Assembly: GCF_008373755.1 (NCBI RefSeq)
Contig: NZ_VUJV01000001.1
Location: forward strand, 930,001-994,000
Source: Nocardioides humilatus
GTDB taxonomy: Bacteria; Actinomycetota; Actinomycetes; Propionibacteriales; Nocardioidaceae
Length of the DNA stretch: 64,000 nucleotides
Direction: 5' to 3'
A program made the position numbers and the translations under genes. Of this stretch, positions 43,686 to 51,635 are shown piece by piece; the stretch's first letter is position 1; each line of letters starts with the position of its first letter. The notes beneath the pieces were generated by a model. That model saw only the letters and a list, made by a program, of their open reading frames with translations, was not told the origin of the DNA and searched no databases.

Positions 43686-45173
43686 TCAGTAGTCGTAGTA
43701 GTCGCCGTCCCCCTCGACCTCGTCCCGGAGCTCGTCGAGGATCTTCTCGACCACGTCGCTGCTCAGGCCGTCGATCGCCGTCGACGCGTACTCGACGAGG
43801 GTCGCCCCCGGGTCGAGCTGGTAGCCGTCGTCGACCTTGGCGACGACGAAGAAAAGATCAGTGAGACCGAGGTCCTTGACGATCGGGATGTCGCTCGCGC
43901 AACCGCTGTCGCCGAGATAGTCCTCCTCGAACACGTCGACGCAGTCACCCTCGACCGCGAGGGATCCCGTGTCGTTGTCGTAGCCCTCCTCGAAAGCGGT
44001 GCCGGTGAAGGTCCCGCTCTCGATGACCACCTTGACCAGGTCGTCGTCGAGATCCTCGGTGGACAGGTCGAGGTCATCCGCGGACACGGAGAGCCCGATC
44101 TCACCCTCGGCCCACCCGCCCTCGCGCTGCAGCTCGTCGATCACCGGCACGTAGGGCCGCAGCGGCTTCACCAGGTCTTCGGGAAGGTTGGCCAGCAACT
44201 GCTCGGACTTCCCGCTGTTGACCGCATCGACGAGGTTGGCGATGACGTCCTCGGGCGTGTCCCCGGTGATCGGGTCGACGTCGGCCGCGGCCAGGTCCCA
44301 GTCGGGGGAGGCGAGGTCGTAGTCGCTGTAGTCCGCCTCCCGCTCGGCCGAGCGGTAGGTGTAGTCGGCCGACGTCCCGATGAGGCTGACGTACCACCGG
44401 CCGTCGACCTTCACCGTCATGACGGAAGGCTGCTCGTCGTAGAAGAGATCGGCGATGTCGCCCGACTCCGACTCCCCGGTGCTCTCGTCCTTCAGGAAGT
44501 CGAGCCGGTCCGGCAGCTTCGCCGGGTCCCAGCTGACCTTGTAGCGACCTCCGTCGAGGGTCACCCGGGCGATGTCGTCGCTGAGCTCGTCCACGTCGAA
44601 CGAGAGGTCCGAGAATTCCAGCTCGACCGCATCGGTGACGCCGTCACCATCGACGAGGTCCTCGTCCTTGGCGCGTTCTCGCGCGGCGTCGTAGACGTCG
44701 TCCATGCCTTCGATCTCGGCCGGACTGACCATGTCGAGCACCCCGACCGGATCCTGGTCGGCCGCCGCGTTCATGAGGTTCTCGACCGCGTCCTCCGGCG
44801 AGCCGGCGCCGCCATGAGGCGAGAAGACCCGCCAGCCGACGATGCCGACCGCACTGATCGCGAGGACCAGCCCGACGATCCCGCCGACGCGCAGCCACGT
44901 GCCCTTCCCTCCTCCGGACCCGCTCACGGGAGGCTGCCACCCGGCGGGAGCCAGACCCGGGGGCGACATGCCCGGGGGCGGCATGCTCGGCGGCTGCTGC
45001 ATTGCCGGAGGCATCATCGTCGGCGGCGCCGCAGGCGGCGGGGGCGGCGGAGGTACGACGCCCCACGACGGCGGCTGCTGGCCGGCGGCTGCAGTGTGGC
45101 GGTTGCCGCACGAGGGACAGAAGGCCTCGTGGTCACTGGTCTGCTGAGCACCGCAGGTCGTGCAGAACGCCAT
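43686..45173 (-). CDS. Zinc-ribbon membrane protein with duplicated external domain
   Basis: A 495-residue protein with an N-terminal zinc ribbon (Cys4, Cys7, Cys19, Cys22), a Pro/Met-rich stretch to about residue 85, a membrane helix (about 93-115) and an acidic external part. The external part contains two related units, one starting PEDAVENLMNAAADQDPVGV and one PEDVIANLVDAVNSGKSEQL, so it is an internal duplication. The plan resembles the zinc-ribbon protein at 18835 but with a different ectodomain. The ATG at 45173 is chosen because GGGGGA lies six bases upstream. Function unknown. Confidence 0.85.
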   Translation of the reverse strand: MAFCTTCGAQQTSDHEAFCPSCGNRHTAAAGQQPPSWGVVPPPPPPPAAPPTMMPPAMQQPPSMPPPGMSPPGLAPAGWQPPVSGSGGGKGTWLRVGGIVGLVLAISAVGIVGWRVFSPHGGAGSPEDAVENLMNAAADQDPVGVLDMVSPAEIEGMDDVYDAARERAKDEDLVDGDGVTDAVELEFSDLSFDVDELSDDIARVTLDGGRYKVSWDPAKLPDRLDFLKDESTGESESGDIADLFYDEQPSVMTVKVDGRWYVSLIGTSADYTYRSAEREADYSDYDLASPDWDLAAADVDPITGDTPEDVIANLVDAVNSGKSEQLLANLPEDLVKPLRPYVPVIDELQREGGWAEGEIGLSVSADDLDLSTEDLDDDLVKVVIESGTFTGTAFEEGYDNDTGSLAVEGDCVDVFEEDYLGDSGCASDIPIVKDLGLTDLFFVVAKVDDGYQLDPGATLVEYASTAIDGLSSDVVEKILDELRDEVEGDGDYYDY

Positions 45174-45230
45174 CGATTGTCCCCCGTAGTCGACCAGCAC
45201 AGATCGCGCAGCCTAATGGCTCGTCGACGG

Positions 45231-45656
45231 TCACGGGTCCGTTCTTCCACCGCTGGCGACAAACCCCGCGACAGCCGCAAACGCGGCGAGCACACCGACC
45301 AGAGCCACCCAGGTCCCAGGCCCCGCGACTCCGACGTCGCCGTCGGTCAGCTGCCAGCAGAGCCCCAGCGTCACGACGGTCCCGACGACGAGCGCGCCGA
45401 GGCGGACGGTGTCGACGATCCGCCCGCCGAACCCGACGACGCCGATGAGGACGATCCCGGCAGCAGCCGGCACCAGCATCAGCGCCGCTGCGCCCGGCGG
45501 CACCAGTGCGTCGACCGCGCCGCGCCGGACCAGCTCGACCGCGTCGAGCAGGGAGGCCGACGAGAGCACGCCGTGGTCGCGCCACGGCAAGAAGAGCGCC
45601 ACGAGCCAGCAGGCCCCGGCCGCTGCAGAGGCGAGGACGCTGATGATCCTGGCCAC
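45231..45656 (-). CDS. Four-helix membrane protein of unknown function
   Basis: A 141-residue integral membrane protein with about four hydrophobic helices (for example ISVLASAAAGACWLVALFLP and TWVALVGVLAAFAAVAGFVA). No family recognised. The GTG at 45656 is preferred over the open frame to 45716 because TAGGGT lies 7 bp before it. It ends 57 bp upstream of the zinc-ribbon membrane protein gene on the same strand and may be co-transcribed with it. Confidence 0.7.
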   Translation of the reverse strand: MARIISVLASAAAGACWLVALFLPWRDHGVLSSASLLDAVELVRRGAVDALVPPGAAALMLVPAAAGIVLIGVVGFGGRIVDTVRLGALVVGTVVTLGLCWQLTDGDVGVAGPGTWVALVGVLAAFAAVAGFVASGGRTDP

Positions 45657-45663
45657 GGGCCCG

Positions 45664-45669
45664 ACCCTA
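45664..45669 (-). promoter_or_regulatory. Candidate -10 element of the four-helix membrane protein gene
   Basis: TAGGGT on the minus strand, 7 bp before the GTG at 45656. Confidence 0.45.
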
Positions 45670-45791
45670 GGCGCTGCCGCCGCGTGAACTACAGATTTGT
45701 AGTTCTTCGTGACCACTGTTACTGATGTGAAAGATGGGGTTATCGTGATTCGCCCGCTCGTGCACGAGCAACCCCTTCCCCTGGAGTCGAG

Positions 45792-47126
45792 ATGTCTGCC
45801 CGGTCCACCGCTGCGGTCGCCTGCCTGGCGATCGTGACGGCCCTGTCGCCCTTCCGCCCCGCCGCCGCGGAGACCAACCCGGTCACGCCCGGCGACTTCA
45901 AGGGCTACGGCTTCGACCAGTGCCTGGCACCGACCCAGAAGGCGATGGACGTCTGGCTCAACCAGTCGCCCTTCCTGTCGGTCGGCATCTACATCTCGGG
46001 CAATTCACGCGCCTGCCGCAGCCAACCGAACCTGACCCCGAAGTGGATCGCGACGCAGCTGCGCAAGGGGTGGCGACTGCTCCCGATCACGCTCGGTCCG
46101 CAGGCCTCCTGCAGCGACCGCTACCCGAAGTACGACGACGACCCGGTGATCGACGGGCGCCCTGGACGGGACGGCAACTATCCCTACGCGCGCCGGATGG
46201 CTCGTGCGGAGGCGCAGAAGGCGGTCACGGCCGCCCAGGCGCTCGGCATCGTCGAGCGCAGCACGCTCTGGTACGACATCGAAGCGTTCGACGACAGCAA
46301 CACCCGCTGCCGCGAGTCCGCCCTGGCGTTCCTCAGCGCATGGACCAACAAGCTCCACGACCTCGACTACATCTCCGGTGTCTACTCCAGCGCCGGCTCC
46401 GGCATCGCGGTCCTCGACGACGCGCGCGTCGAGCGGCCCGACGCCTACACGATGCCCGACATGGTGTGGATCGCCCGGTGGGACGGCATCGCGAACACCT
46501 CGACGCCCTACATCCGCGACGACGGATGGGTGCCCGGCGGCCGCGTGAAGCAGTACGAGGGCGGCCACAACGAGACGTGGGGCGGCGTCACGATCAACAT
46601 CGACCGCAACTTCCTCGACGTCGGCCAGGGTCGCGTGGCCGCACCCGAGGAGCACTGCGGTGGAGCCAACCTCGACTTCTCGCGGTTCCCCGCACTCCGC
46701 CCCGCGGCCGACGGCTACACGCCGGCGGCCAACAAGGTGAAGGCGCTGCAGTGCGTGCTCCAGGAGCGCAGTGCGTACGACGGCCCGCTCACCGGTCGCT
46801 ACAACGCCGCCACGATCGCGGCGGTCGCAGCCTGGCAGGCCGACCGCGGCTTCCCCGTGTCGACGACGTGGAGCCCGGCCAACTGGGTCGCGGCCTTCGC
46901 GCAGGGCATGGACTACGCCCAGAAGGTCGGGTCGACCGGCTTCCACGTGCGCCGTGTGCAGCGGGCGCTCAACGCCGCCGACCCGACACTTCAGCGGACC
47001 GTCGACGGCATCTACAGCCGCCAGACCGCCAAGGACGTCCGGGCCTACCAGAACCGCTCGGGCCTGACGGCGACCGGCATCGTCAACCCCGCGACCTGGG
47101 CGAAGCTGCGCGCCGGGCGGGTCTGA
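45792..47126 (+). CDS. Secreted DUF1906 glycoside-hydrolase-like protein with peptidoglycan-binding domains
   Basis: A 444-residue secreted protein with a signal peptide cleaved near AAAETN (about residue 26). Residues about 35-285 form a DUF1906/Rv2525c-like, GH25-related barrel (GYGFDQCLAP, SVGIYISG, TLWYDIEAFDDSN with acidic residues, WIARWDG, VKQYEGGH, NIDRNFLD). One or two PG_binding_1 repeats follow (VKALQCVLQERSAYDGPLTG; VRRVQRALNAADP). It is probably a cell-wall hydrolase or wall-binding protein. Lying next to the T7SS-like block, it could help remodel the wall for secretion; that is inference. Confidence 0.88.
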   Translation: MSARSTAAVACLAIVTALSPFRPAAAETNPVTPGDFKGYGFDQCLAPTQKAMDVWLNQSPFLSVGIYISGNSRACRSQPNLTPKWIATQLRKGWRLLPITLGPQASCSDRYPKYDDDPVIDGRPGRDGNYPYARRMARAEAQKAVTAAQALGIVERSTLWYDIEAFDDSNTRCRESALAFLSAWTNKLHDLDYISGVYSSAGSGIAVLDDARVERPDAYTMPDMVWIARWDGIANTSTPYIRDDGWVPGGRVKQYEGGHNETWGGVTINIDRNFLDVGQGRVAAPEEHCGGANLDFSRFPALRPAADGYTPAANKVKALQCVLQERSAYDGPLTGRYNAATIAAVAAWQADRGFPVSTTWSPANWVAAFAQGMDYAQKVGSTGFHVRRVQRALNAADPTLQRTVDGIYSRQTAKDVRAYQNRSGLTATGIVNPATWAKLRAGRV

Positions 47127-47144
47127 GCGGCCGGAGAGCCAGGT

Positions 47145-47594
47145 TCAGCTGCTGGCGGGCGGGCCCACGAGCAGCGCGAGCCCGGTGAGCGCGGCGACAG
47201 CGACCACGAAACCGACAATCGCCTGCCGGTGGTGACGCAGCAGCCAGCACACTGCGCGCTGCGCTGCCGTCGGACTGTCGTGGCGCGAGTGCCAGGCGTC
47301 GTCCAGCCCGCCGAGCCGCTCGACCCGACGCTCGAACCAGACCGTCATCAGCGGCGGAACCGCAGAGAACAGACCGAGCACGAGCCGGCCGCGGGACCAG
47401 CCCTGGTCGATGCCGACGACGAACGTCGCGAGGCAATAGCTGATGAACGCGACACCGTGGATCGGCCCGGCGATCTGCACCCCGAGCTCGGTGGTGCCGA
47501 CGCCGTACTTCACGAACATGCCGGCGAGCAGGCAGAGCCAGGTGATCGCTTCGGTGATCGCCAGGAAGCGGAAGACGTTGCGCGGAGTCAGCAC
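47145..47594 (-). CDS. DUF3817 family membrane protein
   Basis: A 149-residue membrane protein with three or four helices. The DUF3817 core is seen in FRFLAITEAITWLCLLAG, then PIHGVAFISYCLATFV and the loop with RGRLVLGLFSAVPP. Such proteins are small integral membrane proteins of unknown role. The frame stays open into purQ, but the GTG at 47594, 16 bp after the purQ stop, gives the usual family start just before TPRNVFRF. Confidence 0.83.
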   Translation of the reverse strand: MLTPRNVFRFLAITEAITWLCLLAGMFVKYGVGTTELGVQIAGPIHGVAFISYCLATFVVGIDQGWSRGRLVLGLFSAVPPLMTVWFERRVERLGGLDDAWHSRHDSPTAAQRAVCWLLRHHRQAIVGFVVAVAALTGLALLVGPPASS

Positions 47595-47610
47595 GTCAGA
47601 CTCAGGCAGC

Positions 47611-48279
47611 TCAGGCGAAGGTCGCCGCAGCGAGCGACGTGAAGAAACCGAGACCGTCGACACCAGAGCCGGTGAGCTCCTCGACCGCGTGCTCGGGGTG
47701 GGGCATCAGGCCGACGACGTTGCCGCGCTCGTTGGTGATGCCAGCGATGTCATTGAGGGACCCGTTGGGGTTGACCTCGAGGTAGCGGGCCACGACCTGG
47801 CCCTCGCCCTCGATCCGCGCGAGGGTCTCGGCGTCGGCGACGAATCCGCCCTCGCCGTTCTTGAGCACGATCGTGATCTCGGCGCCCTGGTCGTAGGAGG
47901 ACGTCCACGGCGTGCGGTTGTTCTCGATCCGCAGCTTCTGGTCGCGACACACGAACTTGCGGTGGTCGTTGCGGATCAGCGCGCCCGGCAGCAGGTGGGA
48001 CTCGCACAGGATCTGGAAGCCGTTGCAGATGCCGAGCACCGGCATGCCGGCTCCGGCCGCGCGCACGACCTCGGTCATCACCGGCGCGAAGCGGGAGATG
48101 GCGCCGCAGCGCAGGTAGTCGCCGTAGGAGAAGCCGCCGGGCAGCACTACCGCGTCGACACCCCTGAGGTCGGCGTCGGCGTGCCAGAGGGCGACCGCCT
48201 CGTTGCCGCCGATGCGGACGGCGCGCTGGGCGTCGACGTCGTCGAGCGAGCCGGGGAAGGTGACGACCCCGACCTTCAC
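47611..48279 (-). CDS. purQ: Phosphoribosylformylglycinamidine synthase, glutaminase subunit
   Basis: PurQ supplies ammonia from glutamine to PurL. The 222-residue class I glutamine amidotransferase has the nucleophile in [21 protein letters not shown] near the N-terminus, and the late His-Glu pair in MPHPEHAVE. Start ATG at 48279 overlaps the purS stop by 4 bp. Its partner purL is about 36.5 kb away on the same strand. Confidence 0.97.
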   Translation of the reverse strand: MKVGVVTFPGSLDDVDAQRAVRIGGNEAVALWHADADLRGVDAVVLPGGFSYGDYLRCGAISRFAPVMTEVVRAAGAGMPVLGICNGFQILCESHLLPGALIRNDHRKFVCRDQKLRIENNRTPWTSSYDQGAEITIVLKNGEGGFVADAETLARIEGEGQVVARYLEVNPNGSLNDIAGITNERGNVVGLMPHPEHAVEELTGSGVDGLGFFTSLAAATFA

Positions 48280-48521
48280 TGCTCGACGCTCACGACGTAG
48301 TTCTCGATGACCGGGTTGGAGAGCAGGGTCTCGGCCATCTGCTCCACCTCGGCGAGGACGGCGGGCGTCACTTCACCCTCGAACTCGAGCTCGAAGCGCT
48401 TCCCCTGACGGACGTCGGCGACGCCGGCGAAGCCGAGCCGCGGGAGAGCCCCCAGCACCGCCTTGCCCTGCGGGTCGAGGATCTCGGGCTTCGGCATGAC
48501 GGCAACAACGACTCGGGCCAC
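48276..48521 (-). CDS. purS: Phosphoribosylformylglycinamidine synthase subunit PurS
   Basis: The 81-residue PurS bridges PurQ and PurL in the FGAM synthase complex. Typical features are [19 protein letters not shown] at the start and [10 protein letters not shown] in the middle. The GTG start is preceded by TAGAAT with a 6-bp spacer. The first three bases of that hexamer are the TAG stop codon of purC, so purS-purQ may have a promoter of their own embedded in the purC end. Confidence 0.97.
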   Translation of the reverse strand: MARVVVAVMPKPEILDPQGKAVLGALPRLGFAGVADVRQGKRFELEFEGEVTPAVLAEVEQMAETLLSNPVIENYVVSVEQ

Positions 48522-48527
48522 GGCCCG

Positions 48528-48533
48528 ATTCTA
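48528..48533 (-). promoter_or_regulatory. Candidate -10 element of purS-purQ overlapping the purC stop
   Basis: TAGAAT on the minus strand, 6 bp before the purS GTG; its TAG is the stop codon of purC. Confidence 0.5.
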
Positions 48534-49424
48534 GAAGGTCTCCCCCGTGAGCAGCTCATAGGCCTCGACGTAGCGAGACCGGGTGCGGTCGATGACCTCC
48601 TGCGGGAGCGGCGGCGGGGCCTCCCCGGACGCCTTGTCCCAGCCCGACTCGGCCGAGAGCGCCCAGTTGCGCACGATCTGCTTGTCGTAGGACGGCTGGG
48701 TCCGACCGGGCTCCCACTGGTCGGCGGGCCAGTAGCGCGAGGAGTCGGGGGTGAGGACCTCGTCGGCCAGCACCATCTCCCCGCCGCGGTCGCCGAACTC
48801 GAACTTCGTGTCGGCCAAGATGATGCCCCGCTCCCGCGCGATCTGCTCGGCCCGGCCGTAGACCGCAAGGGTCAGGTCACGCAGCTGCGCGGCGATCTCG
48901 GGGCCGACGGTGGTCACCACGGCGTCGTACGAGACGTTCTCGTCGTGGTCGCCCAGGTCGGCCTTCGTGGCCGGGGTGAAGATCGGCGCGGGGAGCCGAC
49001 TGCCGTCGACCAGGCCGGGAGGCAGCGCGATCCCGCACACCTCACCGGAGGCGTTGTAGTCGAGCAGGCCGGAGCCGGTCAGGTAGCCCCGCGCGACGCA
49101 CTCGACGGGATACATCGCGAGGTTGTCGCAGATGACCGCACGGCCGGCGACCTCGGCCGGCACGTCCGTGCTGACGATGTGGTGAGGCACCAGGTCCTTG
49201 AGCTGGTCGAACCACCACAGCGACGTACGGGTGAGGATCTCGCCTTTGTCGGGGATGGTCGTCTCCAGCACGAAGTCGAAGATCGACAGCCGGTCACTGG
49301 CGACCATCAAGAGCTTGCCCGCGTGCGGGCCCTCGGTGAGCTCGTAGAGGTCGCGCACCTTGCCCGAGTGGACATGGCGGGCGCCGGGGATCACGGGAGC
49401 GGCCGGGATGTTCGCGAGCGTCAC
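48531..49424 (-). CDS. purC: Phosphoribosylaminoimidazole-succinocarboxamide synthase
   Basis: SAICAR synthetase, which joins aspartate to CAIR. Length is 297 residues, in the range of actinobacterial PurC. Landmarks: HVHSGKVRDLYEL at the start, MVASDRLSIFDF, VECVARGYLTGSG, and ADTKFEFGD with the metal and phosphate contacts, then LADEVLTPDSSRYW. The GTG start has TAGGCT 6 bp upstream. It leads purC-purS-purQ, with a 9-bp gap to purS. Confidence 0.97.
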   Translation of the reverse strand: MTLANIPAAPVIPGARHVHSGKVRDLYELTEGPHAGKLLMVASDRLSIFDFVLETTIPDKGEILTRTSLWWFDQLKDLVPHHIVSTDVPAEVAGRAVICDNLAMYPVECVARGYLTGSGLLDYNASGEVCGIALPPGLVDGSRLPAPIFTPATKADLGDHDENVSYDAVVTTVGPEIAAQLRDLTLAVYGRAEQIARERGIILADTKFEFGDRGGEMVLADEVLTPDSSRYWPADQWEPGRTQPSYDKQIVRNWALSAESGWDKASGEAPPPLPQEVIDRTRSRYVEAYELLTGETF

Positions 49425-49430
49425 GGGGTC

Positions 49431-49436
49431 AGCCTA
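49431..49436 (-). promoter_or_regulatory. Candidate -10 element of purC
   Basis: TAGGCT on the minus strand, 6 bp before the purC GTG. Confidence 0.5.
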
Positions 49437-49453
49437 GAGGGCGGGTCCCGCGT

Positions 49454-49516
49454 CGTCGTACCTGACGTTTGCGTCCTGATTTGCGTGAATTCAGGACTGA
49501 AACGTCAGGTACGACG
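49454..49516. repeat. Large two-stem palindrome upstream of purC
   Basis: Perfect 17-bp arms at 49454-49470 and 49500-49516 enclose a second 7-bp stem (49473-49479 with 49491-49497) around an 11-base loop. It lies between the divergent purC and HIT-like genes, upstream of both, so it is not a terminator for either. It may be an interspersed palindromic element or a regulatory cruciform. Its sequence is unrelated to the element near 2850, though the build is similar. Confidence 0.75.
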
Positions 49517-49550
49517 GACGCTGCAGGTCGCGGAACGACTTCGCCCACTT

Positions 49551-49568
49551 TAGTGCACAAACTCACTA
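49551..49568. promoter_or_regulatory. Candidate operator TAGTG-N8-CACTA
   Basis: TAGTGCACAAACTCACTA, an 18-bp inverted repeat in a short AT-rich stretch about 105 bp before the HIT-like gene. TACAGT (49567-49572) at its edge could be a -10. The layout is typical of a dimeric repressor site, but the regulator is unknown. Confidence 0.5.
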
Positions 49569-49672
49569 CAGTTAAATCGGAACGACCTTGCACAGCGATC
49601 GCTCGACGCGGTCGACAGGGGCGACAGGGGGTGGGCGTTTCCTCGCCCGAGCCGGGTGGCACAGTTGTCGTC

Positions 49673-50101
49673 ATGCCGCTCTCGCCCGCAGAGGCCTACG
49701 AACAGATCGTTTCTGCGACCCGTCCCGCGCTGCAGGACGGTTGCCCGGAGTGCCTGCGGGCAACGACGGACCGGATCGTCTGGGAGGACGAGTACTGGAT
49801 CCTCACGCACGCCGATCACGACGCGAACGTCGCCGCGGCCCTGCTCCTGCAGACGCGCGAGCACAGCAAGGTCGGTCAGCTCGACGACGACCTGGCCTCG
49901 CAGTTCGGGCGGATCTCCAACCGGCTGGTGCGGATCATCGAGAGCACGCCCCAGGCTGAATACGTCGACGTCAGCCGCTACGGCGCCGACCGCGGCCACT
50001 TCCACACCTGGTTCTTCGCACCCGCCGCAGGTGATGGCGCGGCCGACCTCCACCTGATCGCGACCAAGCTTGCCAACTGGGGCGGGGACGCTCGGGCGTA
50101 G
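49673..50101 (+). CDS. HIT-like domain protein
   Basis: A 142-residue soluble protein. An N-terminal CPECL motif and DEYWILTHADHD are followed by a long helix and then RGHFHTWFFAP, an H-x-H motif like the C-terminal end of histidine-triad proteins. The full triad (HxHxH) is not present, so catalysis is uncertain. Start ATG at 49673; the ribosome-binding site is weak, and upstream in-frame GTGs are possible. It is preceded by the TAGTG-N8-CACTA palindrome. Confidence 0.72.
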   Translation: MPLSPAEAYEQIVSATRPALQDGCPECLRATTDRIVWEDEYWILTHADHDANVAAALLLQTREHSKVGQLDDDLASQFGRISNRLVRIIESTPQAEYVDVSRYGADRGHFHTWFFAPAAGDGAADLHLIATKLANWGGDARA

Positions 50102-50130
50102 CCCGCGCCGCCGGGGGCCGTTGAGGTCAC

Positions 50131-51594
50131 GTGACCTGGAGCCCCCGCCGTGTCCTTCTCGCCGCGCTCTGCGCGCTGACCGTCGTCGCAGCCGGCACCA
50201 CCAGCGCGACCGCTGACCCCGCCGACCCGGCACCGCCGGGGTACGACGCCGTGGCGGATCTGGCCGCGATGCGCGACGCCTATGGGCGGATCATCGACTC
50301 GGGCGGCCAGCTCCAGAACCCCGCCTACCTCCCTGCCCTCGTCAAGGAGTCGACGGTCGTCACGACCGCACAGCTGCTGCAGCAGGTAGCCGACCCGACC
50401 CACCTCGCGGTCACGCCCGCGGTCGCGGTGCCCGGCTGGAACGTCGGCAACCCGCTGCGCGCCGGCTGGGCCGGCACCCGCGGCCGGATGCAGCAGGTCT
50501 CCTTCACCAACCGCTTCGGTGCCCTCCTGCGCGGCACGCTCTACGCACCGCTCCCCGGAGCGCGCGACCCCTACACGGGTGCGCGCCTGACCGGGCCCTA
50601 CCCGGGCGTGATCATCACGCCGGGCTCGGTCGGCGGCTCCCAGGGGATGTACCAGTGGCTGGCCGAGGACCTCGCCGAGCGCGGCTACCTCGTGCTGCTC
50701 TTCGACGTCCAGGGCGAGGGCACCAGCGAGACGTTGCCCCACACCGGCGACCCGCTCTTCCCGTTCTGCAACCCGTTCGCCCCCGCCGACGGCGACCCCG
50801 CGCTCGGGACGAACCAGATGACGCCCTGCCCGGGCGTGCCCTTCCAGCAGCTCGCCAACTTCACGACCGGCACCGTCGACGCGATCGACTTCTTCCTCTC
50901 CGACGCCAACCCCTGGCTCGGCCTGTGGGACAGCTCGCCGATCCCTCACCCGATCACCCCGGGGCGCACGACCCGGCTCGCGATCATCGGACACTCGATG
51001 GGCGCCGCGGCCGTCTCCTACGTCCAGGGCTACGACGACCGGGTCGCCACCGTGGTCGCACTGGACAAGCTCCAGCAGGCGCCCAACGGCGTGGCGGGCA
51101 GCGTGGCGACGACCCCGGTGGTCCCGGCGCTCGCGCTCCAGGCGGAGTACGGCTTCACCGTCACCCCCTCGTTCCTCTCCGGCGGGTCCTCGCTGGTGCC
51201 CGCAGCCGGCAACCCGGACCCGATGCGCGAGCGGGCGAGCGGGTTCGACGGCTGGCGGGCACACGGACTCGACACGATGCTCGTCGTGCCGCACGCCAGC
51301 ACCCACCTGGACTTCACCGACATCCCGCTGGTCCTGCCGGCCAGCCGGTGGGGCCAGGCCCTGAGCAGCGTCTACACGCAGACCTGGCTCGGCCACTACC
51401 TCCAGGGCACCACGCCCGCGCGGGCACTGCTGGCGGCCCGGTTCCGCTACCTCGAGCCGGTCGGGCACGGGCGGTGGAAGAAGGTCACGCTCACCCGCGA
51501 CGCACTCCTCAGCACGCGCTACTGCTCCGCCTACAGTCTCGACATTTCGGGCCACGTGCGGGAAGACCTCGATATCGTCGACGTCGGCTGCTGA
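50131..51594 (+). CDS. Secreted alpha/beta hydrolase
   Basis: A 487-residue protein with a signal peptide (cleavage near TSATADP, about residue 28). The alpha/beta hydrolase domain has PGVIITPGSVGG as oxyanion loop, LVLLFDVQGEGTS, and nucleophile Ser289 in GHSMGAA. VVPHASTHLDF may hold the catalytic His. The fold suggests a dienelactone-hydrolase or lipase-like esterase outside the cell; the substrate is unknown. GTG start at 50131. The gene for an RTX-like protein follows 41 bp downstream and may be co-transcribed. Confidence 0.85.
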   Translation: MTWSPRRVLLAALCALTVVAAGTTSATADPADPAPPGYDAVADLAAMRDAYGRIIDSGGQLQNPAYLPALVKESTVVTTAQLLQQVADPTHLAVTPAVAVPGWNVGNPLRAGWAGTRGRMQQVSFTNRFGALLRGTLYAPLPGARDPYTGARLTGPYPGVIITPGSVGGSQGMYQWLAEDLAERGYLVLLFDVQGEGTSETLPHTGDPLFPFCNPFAPADGDPALGTNQMTPCPGVPFQQLANFTTGTVDAIDFFLSDANPWLGLWDSSPIPHPITPGRTTRLAIIGHSMGAAAVSYVQGYDDRVATVVALDKLQQAPNGVAGSVATTPVVPALALQAEYGFTVTPSFLSGGSSLVPAAGNPDPMRERASGFDGWRAHGLDTMLVVPHASTHLDFTDIPLVLPASRWGQALSSVYTQTWLGHYLQGTTPARALLAARFRYLEPVGHGRWKKVTLTRDALLSTRYCSAYSLDISGHVREDLDIVDVGC

Positions 51595-51635
51595 CGGAGG
51601 CTCGACACGGGCCTCTCCACACGGAGGTTTCGACC

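Noticed and set aside
45734-45751. Half-site resembling the T7SS operator before the DUF1906 gene
   Set aside because: ATGGGGTTATCG matches the left part of operator C closely, but the right half (GATTC in place of CCCAT) is absent, so it does not qualify as a fifth site.
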